DNA from: an uncultured Clostridia bacterium
GTDB lineage: Bacteria; Bacillota; Clostridia; Christensenellales; UBA1242
Direction: 5' to 3'
Length of the DNA: 64,000 nt
Assembly (NCBI GenBank): GCA_934747775.1
Contig: CAKVHA010000006.1
Span: 1 to 64,000, forward strand
The position numbers were made by a program, and so were the translations under genes. Within the stretch, counting starts at the first letter, position 1; the number at the start of each line of letters is the position of its first letter. Positions 27,488-36,544 of the stretch are shown piece after piece. Under the pieces are notes generated by a model. The model saw only the letters and a program-made list of their open reading frames with translations, was not told where the DNA came from and ran no database searches.

Positions 27488-29005
27488 ATGAAAACTTTTA
27501 AGTTTATATTTAGCAGATTTTCACTAATTGTGATTTCATTTGCTTTAAATATTGCATTTTTAGTGGTGACAATAGAAAAGTGGGGAAAATATTACAAGTG
27601 GATTAATATTTTGCTTATTGTTTTTGCTGTGCTTGCTTTTTTCCATATGCTCCGCAAAAATCAGCCACCAGAATTTAAGGTTCTTTGGCTTGTTATGTTT
27701 ATGGTTTTTCCATTGTTTGGAATAGTATTGTACATTTTGATTGGAAATTCACATCCGCCTAAAAAGCAAATTAAAGTTATGGAAAATGTGGCAGAACAAT
27801 TTAATAAAAAACAAAGAGAATTGAAAGGTATTGCAGAACATAAAAACTTATTGGGCTACGATGGAATAGACGACTATCTTGTTAACACATTAGGCACAAA
27901 AGCCTATAGGGCGGATGTTAAGTTTTTTGATTTGGGCGAAAAATATTTTGAAAGCCTTGTTAATGATTTAAAAACCGCAAAAAATTTTATATTTATGGAG
28001 TTTTTTATAATCGACTACGGTAAAATTTGGGACGAAATTTATTCTATTTTGCGTCAAAAAGTGCAAGAAGGCGTAGACGTGAGAGTGGTGTATGATGATA
28101 TTGGTTGCGCTGGAAAAGTTGGGTCTAATTTTGCAAAAGGACTAAGAAAAGCGGGAATTAAATGCGAAGTTTTTAATCGCTTTTTGCCGTTTGTTTCTGG
28201 TATTTACAATAATCGTGACCATCGTAAAATTGTTGTAATTGATGGGCGCGTGGCATATACTGGTGGTTGTAATATTGCCGATGAGTATGCAAATGTTGTG
28301 AAAAAATATGGACATTGGAAGGATACTGCGGTGCGCGTTGGCGGCAATGGCGTAAACAACTTTACAATGATGTTTTTGCAGACATATTTAGCCTGCACAA
28401 AGAAAAATGAAGACATAACCAAATTTGTGGTAAATAACGAGTCTAATTTGGGAGATACATATGTTCATCCGTTTGCAACGGGACCATCTCCATACAGCAA
28501 TCAGCTTGTTGGCGAAAATACTTTTATAAATATGATAAGTATGGCAAAGCATAAGGTTTACGTTACATCGCCATATTTAATAATAGATAGCACGCTTACT
28601 GATGTTTTGTGTGTTGCTGCTAGGAAGGGTGTGGATGTAAGAATTGTTACTCCGCATATTCCAGATAAAAAAATTGTGTTTAATATGACAAGAGAAAGTT
28701 ATAAGCAATTGTTTGATGCTGGGGTAAAAATTTTTGAATACACCCCAGGTTTTATTCATTCAAAACAAATTTTGGTGGACGATAAAGTTGCGTTTGTGGG
28801 TACAATAAATTTGGATTATCGAAGTTTTGTTCATCATTTCGAATGCGGAGTTGTGCTGTTTGGTGGTAAAGTAATAGATGATATAAAAAGTGATTTTAAT
28901 AATTTGTTTGATGTGGGGCAAGAACAAAATGCAACTACTATAAAAACCAATCCGCTAAAAAGACTTATAAATCTACTTTTACTTACATTTCGACCATTAT
29001 TTTAA
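27488..29005 (+). CDS. cls: Cardiolipin synthase
   Basis: A 505-residue membrane phospholipase-D-type transferase that joins two phosphatidylglycerols to make cardiolipin. Two N-terminal helices (about 10-28 and 33-54) plus a third near 63-85 precede two HKD motifs: H245-x-K-x4-D (HRKIVVID) and H424-x-K-x4-D (HSKQILVD), each followed by the expected GG or GTxN sequence. Length fits ClsA/YwnE-type enzymes. AGGAG precedes ATG. Confidence 0.93.
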   Translation: MKTFKFIFSRFSLIVISFALNIAFLVVTIEKWGKYYKWINILLIVFAVLAFFHMLRKNQPPEFKVLWLVMFMVFPLFGIVLYILIGNSHPPKKQIKVMENVAEQFNKKQRELKGIAEHKNLLGYDGIDDYLVNTLGTKAYRADVKFFDLGEKYFESLVNDLKTAKNFIFMEFFIIDYGKIWDEIYSILRQKVQEGVDVRVVYDDIGCAGKVGSNFAKGLRKAGIKCEVFNRFLPFVSGIYNNRDHRKIVVIDGRVAYTGGCNIADEYANVVKKYGHWKDTAVRVGGNGVNNFTMMFLQTYLACTKKNEDITKFVVNNESNLGDTYVHPFATGPSPYSNQLVGENTFINMISMAKHKVYVTSPYLIIDSTLTDVLCVAARKGVDVRIVTPHIPDKKIVFNMTRESYKQLFDAGVKIFEYTPGFIHSKQILVDDKVAFVGTINLDYRSFVHHFECGVVLFGGKVIDDIKSDFNNLFDVGQEQNATTIKTNPLKRLINLLLLTFRPLF

Positions 29006-29262
29006 GGTGTCACACAATGACAAAACGTTTTCAATGCGGTTGTTAATTGTTGTTTGTAGGTGTGTAGAATAATAGAGTGTCAGGTTGTAAAAAATAAAAC
29101 AACTTAGTTGTGAAGATTAATGAAAAAAACTTTATTTTTAGACAAAGATAATAAACAGTGTGAAAATAAATTAGTAATTTTAAAATTTTATGTAAAAGGG
29201 AATGATTTATGTTGCTGCATCTTTTAAAAATATGATAATATAAATTTATATAGCAAAGGTAA
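29006..29262. other. Decayed intergenic sequence
   Basis: No intact gene. Short ORFs here lack ribosome sites. The interval leads into a HAD-hydrolase remnant and appears to be degenerating coding sequence. Confidence 0.4.
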
Positions 29263-29587
29263 ATGCGTTAAAAGCCACAATATTTGATTTAGACGGAACT
29301 CTGCCTCCAATGAATGAAGATGAGTTTACAAAAGGGTATTTTACGCTTTTGTGTAAAAACTTTTAAAATACGGCTATGACCCATCAACAAAAGCTGGAAT
29401 AAAGTGCTTTCTTGTTGGTGATAATGTTTCTTTGGTTGATAAAGAAGAGCAGATAGAAACTTTAAAGTACGAAGATATTTTAAATGTTATTAGAGAGTAT
29501 AAAAATAATCTTAATTTTCAAGAAGAAATAGAAAGGGAATTAATAAATAATTATATAAAGGAGATAAAATATGAAAACAAAAAATAA
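29263..29587 (+). pseudogene. Decayed HAD-family hydrolase
   Basis: The first part encodes KATIFDLDGTLP, a HAD motif I, then hits a stop at 29364-29366. A shifted frame then encodes a C-terminal HAD motif IV-like segment (AGIKCFLVGDNVSLVDK) and a tail that runs to 29587, overlapping the next start. The cap domain is missing and there is no start codon, so this is an internally deleted, frameshifted remnant. It may derive from a relative of the HAD gene at 424-1137. Confidence 0.7.
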
Positions 29588-30194
29588 AATTTTTAGTTTA
29601 ATTATGGCTGTGTTGCTAGTTCTTCCGGCAATGTTTTTTTTGACAGCTTGTGGCGGTGGAAATAACGATAATGAAAAAAAACATCGTGATACTACTGCTT
29701 GGTTTACTTCGGAAGAATTAACTTCAAAAGGATTGACTGGGCTAACTGCACCAGTTGAACTAACAGGTGATATTTATACTTACGATGGTTGGTATAATAA
29801 TGGATATTCGTTTAGTCAACAATGTGCTAGTAAAGAAATTTTTGAAAAAAATGCTGGTATTTATTTTGAATATTTTAAAAATAATTATAATGGTAAATTT
29901 GGAGTAGCAAAACACCATTCTTCTAGTATGTCAACAAATGAAGAATGGCGATATATTTATCAAAAATCCACATTAGATGAATATGTTACAAAAAAAGACA
30001 AAACACAATATCGCTTTTATTATATAACAGACACAACTCTTGTTGATGGATACTACAAAGTAGGGGCAGTAAAAATTTTTGAATTGGTTTATGATTTTGA
30101 TACCAATAAAAATTCTTATGTGATGAAAATATTTATTGAAGACGCAGATAAATCACATAACGGAATATACACTTTCTATTATGTAATGAAATAA
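29571..30194 (+). CDS. Small lipoprotein, unknown function
   Basis: A 207-residue protein with a lipoprotein signal peptide (lipobox LTAC near residue 27, followed by GGGNND). The mature domain is Tyr-, Asn- and Lys-rich with predicted beta strands and no recognised family. AAGGAG precedes ATG. The start overlaps the tail of the HAD remnant. Two membrane-protein genes follow 31 bp downstream and may share its transcript. Confidence 0.75.
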   Translation: MKTKNKIFSLIMAVLLVLPAMFFLTACGGGNNDNEKKHRDTTAWFTSEELTSKGLTGLTAPVELTGDIYTYDGWYNNGYSFSQQCASKEIFEKNAGIYFEYFKNNYNGKFGVAKHHSSSMSTNEEWRYIYQKSTLDEYVTKKDKTQYRFYYITDTTLVDGYYKVGAVKIFELVYDFDTNKNSYVMKIFIEDADKSHNGIYTFYYVMK

Positions 30195-30225
30195 CAAAAG
30201 AAAAATTGGTAGATAGAGGCAAAGA

Positions 30226-30996
30226 ATGTTTAACACGCAACACATTTTATTTATGGTGATTTCAGCTATTTTTACTATTGCTGGATTAATACTTTGCAGG
30301 TTGTTTATAAAAGAAGAAAAATGGAAAAAGTTTGTTTTAAAAGTAGCCGCCATACTTACAGTGTTGATCCATTTTAGCACAGTATATGTTGATTTTTTTG
30401 TTAATAAAGGAACAGCGGTTGTGGAATCAACGCTTTTATTGCCAATTTATCCTTGCAATGTTTTAATGTGGTTTTTGCTAATATGTGCTTTTTTAAAAAA
30501 TTCAAATTCAAAATTTGCAAAAGTTTTGTATGAATTCACATTTTATGCTGGTGTTGTGTGTGGTTTAATAGGTATTATATTTAACGAAAATTACGCAAGT
30601 AATCCAACTCTTGCAAATTGGTTTTCTTTAAGAGGACTTCTAAGCCATGTAATAATGGTATATGGATGTTTGTATATTTTGGTTGGTGGATTTATTAAAA
30701 TAGACCTAACAAATTGCTTTTCGTGTTTTTGCGGGTTGGTGTTCTTTTTGATTGATGGCTTTGTTATAAATGGGCTATATAAAATATTTGGGCTTAAAAG
30801 TTGTAATTCAATGTATTTAGAGCAGTTGCCATTTCCAAATCTTCCTTGGTTTAATACTTATGTAATGGGACTAATGGGGCTGTTGTTGGTGTTTGTATTT
30901 GCAGAGATTTTTGAACTTATAACCAAAAAGAAAGAAGATAGAAGTTTATATAAATTATTTAAAATAACTCAAAAGAAAAAGGAAAATAACAAATGA
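30226..30996 (+). CDS. YwaF-like (TIGR02206) integral membrane protein 1
   Basis: A 256-residue protein with about seven transmembrane helices. The conserved LLPIYPCNV stretch in helix 3 resembles the H-L-C/P-x-x-C-N motif of the YwaF/TMEM164-like family, and a short basic tail ends the protein. The function of the bacterial family is unknown; TMEM164 relatives are lipid acyltransferases. It overlaps the next gene by 4 bp (ATGA), so the two are translationally coupled. Confidence 0.75.
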   Translation: MFNTQHILFMVISAIFTIAGLILCRLFIKEEKWKKFVLKVAAILTVLIHFSTVYVDFFVNKGTAVVESTLLLPIYPCNVLMWFLLICAFLKNSNSKFAKVLYEFTFYAGVVCGLIGIIFNENYASNPTLANWFSLRGLLSHVIMVYGCLYILVGGFIKIDLTNCFSCFCGLVFFLIDGFVINGLYKIFGLKSCNSMYLEQLPFPNLPWFNTYVMGLMGLLLVFVFAEIFELITKKKEDRSLYKLFKITQKKKENNK

Positions 30997-31778
30997 CAGA
31001 ATTTTTAAGAAAAATTTTTGGTTGGAAGGTGGGCAGTGTAAGCATTGAACTATTTTCAATATGGCACTTTTTGTATATTCTTTTTATAGCTGGTGCTATT
31101 GTAGGCGGTGCATTTTTATTAAAAAACAAATCTAAACAAACAAAAGAAAAAACTTTAAGAGTAATTGTTATAACAACCTTAGTTTTATATATAACGGACT
31201 TTATGTTGCAACCTTTTGTAACAAGTGATTTTACTTTGGATATTGATAAATTACCATTCCACATTTGCACGCTTATGTGTATTGTAGCAACATTTGCTCA
31301 ATTTTCCAAAAAAAATTGGTTTAAAGAAGTTGCAGTAACGCTTGCGATGGCTGGTAGTTTGATGTATCTTGTATATCCAGGCTCGGCACTTGGTGGAGTT
31401 TCTCCTTGGTGCTATAAAGTTGTTCAAACAATGGTTTATCATGGGCTTTTGCTTTCTTGGGGTGTGCTATCCTTAACAACTGGAGAAGTAAAACTTCATG
31501 TTAAAAAAATGTGGCAACCGCTTATTGGGGTTGTTTGTATTGCTTTGTGGGCAGGGCTTGGAAACCTTTGTTTTAATGGTGGACCACACCATTATGATTG
31601 GTTTTTTATCACAGGTTCAACATTTCCATTTGTTCCAAAATGGCTAATGCCTTTTGCGGTTGTAACAGCAGTTTATGGGGTTGTTGCTTGTTTTTATTTA
31701 ATATATTGGTTGGTTACAAGAAAAAAAGATAAACAGGAAACTATTAATTTCACAAAAGACGAAACATCAGAAAAATAA
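30993..31778 (+). CDS. YwaF-like (TIGR02206) integral membrane protein 2
   Basis: A 261-residue paralogue of the preceding gene with about seven helices. It keeps the PFHICTL motif near residue 89 expected in YwaF/TMEM164-like proteins, as well as NGGPHHYDW near residue 195. Coupling by a 4-bp overlap and similar topology suggest the two proteins form a heteromeric pair. An A/T-rich terminator follows. Function inferred only at the family level. Confidence 0.8.
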   Translation: MTEFLRKIFGWKVGSVSIELFSIWHFLYILFIAGAIVGGAFLLKNKSKQTKEKTLRVIVITTLVLYITDFMLQPFVTSDFTLDIDKLPFHICTLMCIVATFAQFSKKNWFKEVAVTLAMAGSLMYLVYPGSALGGVSPWCYKVVQTMVYHGLLLSWGVLSLTTGEVKLHVKKMWQPLIGVVCIALWAGLGNLCFNGGPHHYDWFFITGSTFPFVPKWLMPFAVVTAVYGVVACFYLIYWLVTRKKDKQETINFTKDETSEK

Positions 31779-31782
31779 ATAA

Positions 31783-31809
31783 AAACTCGGTAATTAGCCG
31801 AGTTTTAAT
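31783..31809. terminator. Bidirectional terminator
   Basis: AAAACTCGG pairs with CCGAGTTTT between convergent genes. Confidence 0.8.
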
Positions 31810-31820
31810 ATTTTTTTAAT

Positions 31821-33815
31821 TTATTTTCTCTTCTTAAATCTAATAAAAATAAATAATGATGCTATTGTTAAACCAACAAAACTTGTAACAATAATTATTA
31901 GAACAATATATTCATTGTTTGAAGTTGTACTGTTTGTGTTGGCATTTGTATTATCTTTTTTATCATTAGGTTTAGTATCATTAGGTTTGGTATCATCAGG
32001 GTTAGGGATGATTGGTGTTGGGTCAACAGAAGTCTCTTTTTGCAACATTATTATTAATGTTGTATTTTTGTAGTTATCCTTATTTTCGCCCACATAAATT
32101 GCAGTTGCACTTGTTAAATTATTAACTAGTAAGCTTGAATTTTCCCATTGCCAACCGGCAGGTAGGGTGATGTCTGATAATGTTGTTGCATTGCTAGGAA
32201 TTTTTATTTCATCATTAGGTTTAATTGGTACATCAATCGGTAAAATTTCAAATTCAAAAGTTATAGTTCCGGTGTAATTTCCATTTCCTTTTATTTCAAT
32301 TTCAGCAGTGCCAACGTTTGTGTTGTTTTTGTAAAAAACAAAATAATCCGTATTTTCAATTAGAGTTTTTAAATTTAGTGTTAGGTTTACTTGTGGAAAA
32401 ATAGCTTGACCAGTAAAAGCAATAGGGGAAATACTGTTATGTTGAGCGGTAGAAATATCAATTTTTTGTTCGGTTTCATTTTTTTCTTGCAAAACTGTGT
32501 AAGCTTTTATTCTTCCAGCATAGTCTATACTGTTCCAACCATAAGACGATTTGTAATATGTGTTCTGACTTGAGTTGAGAGAATACAAAATATGTGCACT
32601 TTTACCACTAGGGCTACTCACACTTGTAACAACCGAATAATATGTGCCATTATCGATTTTTGCCATATTATTTAGCATAATGGTATGATAACCGCCATAC
32701 TCCAAGAGTCTTTCGCCAGATGCAGAAAGGGTGCCGCTTTCTGGATTTTTAGGGTCAGTTAGGTTGGTGTAAACCTTCACCTGACAGTTGAGATTGTAGC
32801 CATAAGTTGAAACATTAATCGCTTTTACATATTCGTTGTGCTTGCTATCACCCTTTTTCGCCATAAACACATTTGAAACGCATTTTGAATTGCTTTCACT
32901 TCTTATTGGGGCGTCAGAAACATTATCGTAAAAATAGTTAAAGTCGAATTCGGATTTGTTTGCATATTTAAAACCGCAGGTATTACCAATTGCGCTATCG
33001 TAAGAAAGATAAAAGTAGGGAAGGGAATTATAGCTGTTTTTAATTATCCAACCACCATTTTGGCTTGCAACTTTTGGCTGAAAATTGCTTGCAGGAATTG
33101 TATCGTCCCAACCAACAATAGTCATCGCGTGAGAAATTCCGTCACGAGTTTCGCCTTTTGTGTTGTAATAATAAATCTCTCTAGCATTGTAATATGACCC
33201 AGTTATTGCGCCATATTTTGCAATTGCTTTTTTTATTTCATCTATTCTGTATGAACCAGTAGTGTATAAATCAATTTGTTCGGCGTCTAATAATCTGTAT
33301 AGATTGTTTGCATAGGCGTTAGCTTTAGGTGAAACATTTCCAGCAACTGGGCCGCACCATTGTGAAAGCATTAAAAAAGTATTATAAGGACTTCCAGTAA
33401 CATTCCATTTATCGTTTGCATAAACTCCGTTAGTGTTTCCAAGTGGGTCGGCATCTCTGTTGTGTGTTCTGTATGCAATTTGTGTTGGAGAAAAACGCAA
33501 AGTGTCTTTTGTATTATTATCCAATTTGTCCTTTAAAACTGATGTTTCAGATGCGCCAGTAGTTGCATAGGCCCAACAAATATCTGTGCTTCCTTGGTCA
33601 AGATTTGGCGTTACAATATCATAATCACAACTGTTATATTTCTCTTGAGAGGCAATTTCATCAATGCTCATTGAGCTGGGTTTGTCTATATTAGACTGTG
33701 TATTGGCAAAAACGATATCATGCTTAGTTGTATTTGTAAAACATGATATAACAAATATTAATGCTATTAATATAATAAAAATTTTTGATTTTTGTTTACT
33801 AAATCTGTTTTTCAT
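31821..33815 (-). CDS. Surface papain-like (C1A) cysteine protease
   Basis: A 664-residue protein, counting from ATG 33815. It has an N-terminal signal or anchor helix (about 11-27), then a C1A papain domain: catalytic Cys80 in DQGSTDICWAYA, His in GISHAMTIVGWDD and Asn in GGWIIKNSYN. A lectin-like beta domain and a short Ig-like repeat region follow. A Pro/Asn/Asp/Thr-rich spacer with repeated DTKPND leads to a C-terminal membrane helix and basic tail (RFKKRK), so the protease is probably membrane-tethered outside the cell. An in-frame ATG 8 codons earlier (33839) is possible; neither has a clear ribosome site. There is no sortase motif. Confidence 0.82.
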   Translation of the reverse strand: MKNRFSKQKSKIFIILIALIFVISCFTNTTKHDIVFANTQSNIDKPSSMSIDEIASQEKYNSCDYDIVTPNLDQGSTDICWAYATTGASETSVLKDKLDNNTKDTLRFSPTQIAYRTHNRDADPLGNTNGVYANDKWNVTGSPYNTFLMLSQWCGPVAGNVSPKANAYANNLYRLLDAEQIDLYTTGSYRIDEIKKAIAKYGAITGSYYNAREIYYYNTKGETRDGISHAMTIVGWDDTIPASNFQPKVASQNGGWIIKNSYNSLPYFYLSYDSAIGNTCGFKYANKSEFDFNYFYDNVSDAPIRSESNSKCVSNVFMAKKGDSKHNEYVKAINVSTYGYNLNCQVKVYTNLTDPKNPESGTLSASGERLLEYGGYHTIMLNNMAKIDNGTYYSVVTSVSSPSGKSAHILYSLNSSQNTYYKSSYGWNSIDYAGRIKAYTVLQEKNETEQKIDISTAQHNSISPIAFTGQAIFPQVNLTLNLKTLIENTDYFVFYKNNTNVGTAEIEIKGNGNYTGTITFEFEILPIDVPIKPNDEIKIPSNATTLSDITLPAGWQWENSSLLVNNLTSATAIYVGENKDNYKNTTLIIMLQKETSVDPTPIIPNPDDTKPNDTKPNDKKDNTNANTNSTTSNNEYIVLIIIVTSFVGLTIASLFIFIRFKKRK

Positions 33816-34018
33816 ATTATAACATAAAACATATAACATATTTTTTGTTTTAAAGCAAATAAGGTTGTTGATGTTTTTTTAAAACTCTGTTAAAAACTAA
33901 AAGTTTTACAATAAATAAAAATTCATATTTAAATAGGGGTGTTAAGGGATATTACAATTGTGATTATGTTTGATGTCAGCAAAAAGGTAATCCCGATTTT
34001 ATAAGCAGACTTTAAAAT

Positions 34019-34210
34019 ATGACAAAATCGCATAATGAAATGGACTTGGTGAAAGATTTTATTGAAGTGGCAGACAGAGCAACAAATGATTTAAAGTACA
34101 TCATAGAAAATGAAGGATTGTATAATCCAGTTATTTGTGTTGCTCCGCACTCAAAGGCTGAAAAATCATATTTACCTTGTCAACTTATGTTTAAAAAAAA
34201 CAATTTCTAG
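34019..34210 (+). CDS. Possible small protein or gene remnant at left edge of the island
   Basis: A 63-codon ORF without a Shine-Dalgarno sequence. Its sequence has normal amino-acid usage (IENEGLYNPVICVAPHSK) and ends just before recombinase remnants. It may be the 3' fragment of a former element gene. I do not recognise it. Confidence 0.3.
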   Translation: MTKSHNEMDLVKDFIEVADRATNDLKYIIENEGLYNPVICVAPHSKAEKSYLPCQLMFKKNNF

Positions 34211-34212
34211 TG

Positions 34213-34446
34213 TGGTTAATAATCTTGACGCAATAAATGGTTCCGATTACATAAAAAGGTTAAAAGATACATAAATTCACCCGTTTTAACCCGAGAAATG
34301 GCGCTAGAACTGATTGAATTTATAACCATAGATAAATTTACTAAGGGAAGTAAAGAACCCCGAAAAATCCATATTTACTATAAACTCATAGACAATATAA
34401 ACGGCATAGATTTTAAATGCAACAAACAAAAACGCGACCGCCTATA
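34213..34446 (+). pseudogene. Remnant of a large serine recombinase C-terminus (DUF4368-like)
   Basis: A conceptual frame encodes SPVLTREMALELIEFI followed by KEPRKIHIYYKLID and a basic tail ending in a stop at 34446. This is the pattern at the end of large serine site-specific recombinases. Upstream sequence (VNNLDAINGSDYIKRLKD) fits the preceding coiled region in a different frame, so at least one frameshift is present. No catalytic domain remains. Confidence 0.6.
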
Positions 34447-34462
34447 ATTCGGATGAACAACA

Positions 34463-34702
34463 ATCACTGTCTACAACAATGTGAATAGTGAATATATCCG
34501 CCAGACAACTGACAAGTTTAAAGAAAGAGTTAAAGAAGACCAAATGCTTTTAAACGATAAAAAGCGAGAGGAAATTCTTGAACAACGCAAAGATGAGTTT
34601 GTTGCAGATATTGACGATGACGAGTTTGATGAAATACTAACAAAACTCCTCGAAGAACGCAAAGAACGTAAGCGCAGACGGGAAAGTGATATGGAAATGT
34701 AA
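34463..34702 (+). pseudogene. Tyrosine integrase 3' fragment (element A)
   Basis: From ITVYNN, just at the catalytic tyrosine, to the stop, this 80-codon stretch is nearly identical to the 3' end of the element B integrase (DNA at 43229-43464). It keeps an uninterrupted reading frame and tail (RKRRRESDMEM), while the element B copy is frameshifted. Everything upstream of the catalytic tyrosine is gone; a serine recombinase fragment abuts it after 16 bp. Confidence 0.85.
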
Positions 34703-34779
34703 AGCACGAATTTTGTCGAAAGTATGGAAAAATTTAAATAAATTTGCTACAATAAGAAAAATAAATTATTGGAGGATTT

Positions 34780-36144
34780 ATGGTAGATTTATTTGAAAAG
34801 CAAGATATTATTTATAATGCAAAAACGAAATTGTATTTTGAGGAGGTTCTTAGTTCATATAACAATAAAAACTATCGCTCATCTATAGTCATGCTTTACT
34901 CTGTTGTAATATATGATATAGTTGCGAAGCTTAAAGAATTGAGCGATTTATATAGTCAAAAATGGGCAACTAAAGTTCTGGAAGAAATTAATAAATTAAG
35001 AAAAGACAATCCAAAATCACCAGACTGGGAGAAGGTTCTTATTGAAAAAATATCAAAGCAAGAAGATTTTTTGAGTTTAAGTGTTATTGAAGCCATTAAT
35101 CATTTAAGAGAAATAAGAAATCAATGTGCACATCCTGCTATAGACAATAATGATGAATTATTTACCCCATCAAGATATGAAGCTGATGCTTTATTAAATA
35201 GGATGTTAAATGAAATATTAACTATTCCAGCAATGTTTACTGGCAAAATTACTGATTATATTACTGAACAAATATCAAAAATTGCTGGTTACGCAGATTT
35301 TAAATGGAAAGACAAACATACACTTTCTAAATCCTTCAATAAATATTTTACACGAATGGATGATAAGGTGTTTACAAAAGTATTTAAAGATATGTGGAGA
35401 TTAACTTTTTATACAGCAAATGAAGACTGTGATAAAAATAGGTTCGCAAATTTAATTTTCTTGGATATTATGCTTTCAGAAAGACCAACACTTCTTATTG
35501 AAGCCGTTAAGAAAGAAGGTGATTATTTTAATAAAATATCTTCAGACCCTCATATTAATAGATATTTAACTATTCTTATTTATAGACGCAATTATTTGTT
35601 GTCACTTTTAGATGACACAACAAAGACCTTAATAAAAAATTCTAAACATGAATTAGTAGATGTTGAATTATATGCATGGTTTGCATTCGATTCGGTTGAA
35701 GAATATTTGGATAATCTAGCCGCAAAAAAAGAACTTCAACAATATTCTGATATTATTATTGACAACTATAAAAATGACCCTAAATTTGATAATTACAGAG
35801 AATATTTCAAAAATATACTAATTGAAATTTATACAAATAGTTCAGATTTTAATTCTGCAGATAAAAACTTTCGCGAGTTTATCTATCCCATAAAAGAAGA
35901 TTTAACTAAAAGCGATGTTTTGAAAATAATAGAAAAATCAGAAATTAATTCGCAATTGTCTAAACGATATGAGTATATGTTAACTGATGACAGAGGAAGT
36001 AAATTAATGGAAATTGTTAAAAATGTTGGTGTATGCGAAGAAGATATAAAAGATTTTAAAAAATTCTATCAATTTTACAAAGGGTATTCTTCTGATGATA
36101 CAAATAAAACAGAGACTATTGACGAAGATGAATTTCCTTTCTAA
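34780..36144 (+). CDS. HEPN-domain protein, candidate defence RNase (element A cargo)
   Basis: A 454-residue soluble protein. Residues about 10-150 resemble a HEPN domain: a helical AKTKLYFEEVLSSYNNKNYRSSI repeat-like start and LREIRNQCAHPA, which gives the R-x4-H motif (Arg113, His118) used by HEPN ribonucleases. The remaining 300 residues are mainly helical, with an acidic end (TIDEDEFPF), and I do not recognise them. GGAGG precedes ATG. It lies alone between the integrase tail and the att-side repeat, so it is element cargo. Many HEPN toxins act in abortive infection or toxin-antitoxin systems. No antitoxin gene is adjacent. Function is inference. Confidence 0.7.
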   Translation: MVDLFEKQDIIYNAKTKLYFEEVLSSYNNKNYRSSIVMLYSVVIYDIVAKLKELSDLYSQKWATKVLEEINKLRKDNPKSPDWEKVLIEKISKQEDFLSLSVIEAINHLREIRNQCAHPAIDNNDELFTPSRYEADALLNRMLNEILTIPAMFTGKITDYITEQISKIAGYADFKWKDKHTLSKSFNKYFTRMDDKVFTKVFKDMWRLTFYTANEDCDKNRFANLIFLDIMLSERPTLLIEAVKKEGDYFNKISSDPHINRYLTILIYRRNYLLSLLDDTTKTLIKNSKHELVDVELYAWFAFDSVEEYLDNLAAKKELQQYSDIIIDNYKNDPKFDNYREYFKNILIEIYTNSSDFNSADKNFREFIYPIKEDLTKSDVLKIIEKSEINSQLSKRYEYMLTDDRGSKLMEIVKNVGVCEEDIKDFKKFYQFYKGYSSDDTNKTETIDEDEFPF

Positions 36145-36244
36145 TTTATTTACAGGCGAGAAATAAATGCACTTTAAACATTAGTTATAATCGTGTACCT
36201 AAATGTACCTAATGTAGTAGTTTTGGGCAGTTTTAGAGAGAATT

Positions 36245-36284
36245 AGACCGAAAGTTGATGAACTCGATTTTCGGTCTTTTTTTA
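36245..36284 (+). terminator. Terminator of element A cargo
   Basis: AGACCGAAA pairs with TTTTCGGTCT and is followed by a T-run. The same hairpin is present in copy B. Confidence 0.85.
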
Positions 36285-36419
36285 TGCAATTTTTGTGTAC
36301 CTAAAACGGCAATTTTGTGTACCTAATATATTTTTTGAAGAGAGTCGTGCCTTAAAAATTTGCAAATAAAAAATCGCTAAATGCCTGTGATTTTAGGCGA
36401 TTTAGCGACTTTTGTTTAA

Positions 36420-36464
36420 TGGAGCTGGTGACGGGAATCGGACCCGTGACCCCCACCTTACCAA
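36420..36464 (-). tRNA. Truncated tRNA-Thr 3' half (attL of element B)
   Basis: The 3' 45 nt of tRNA-Thr(GGT), from the anticodon loop to CCA, with no 5' half. It is identical to the intact gene at 45620-45694 and identity stops inside the anticodon loop. This is the displaced fragment produced by integration. Confidence 0.9.
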
Positions 36465-36512
36465 CACACGAACCTTTGCTCCAAACTTGTGCCCACACCC
36501 CAAAACCACCTA

Positions 36513-36543
36513 TAAATACTAGCACTTTCGCTAGTATTTTTTA
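36513..36543 (+). terminator. Hairpin just inside attL
   Basis: AAATACTAGC pairs with GCTAGTATTT and is followed by T. Confidence 0.6.
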
Positions 36544-36544
36544 T

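Larger units (their letters stand above)
36181..36464. repeat. Direct repeat copy A: element right end plus att core
   Basis: This stretch of about 280 bp matches 45395-45664 with scattered differences. It contains arm-type TGTACCTA motifs, a plus-strand terminator (36245-36284), a minus-strand terminator hairpin (36368-36414) and the 3' part of tRNA-Thr. The last 64 bp (36401-36464) are identical to 45601-45664. Confidence 0.9.

Noticed and set aside
29119..29226. 35-codon ORF beginning MKKTLFLDKDN before the HAD remnant
   Set aside because: No ribosome site and a Cys-rich nonsense tail; probably part of the decayed sequence.
33791..33839. TATAAT directly before the papain-like protease ATG as a leaderless promoter
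   Set aside because: The -10 would touch the start codon, placing transcription start inside the gene, so the geometry is wrong; the match is probably chance in AT-rich DNA.
34471..34707. Ser/Arg-rich antisense ORF opposite the integrase fragment
   Set aside because: Its composition mirrors the Glu/Lys-rich tail on the coding strand, a typical shadow ORF.
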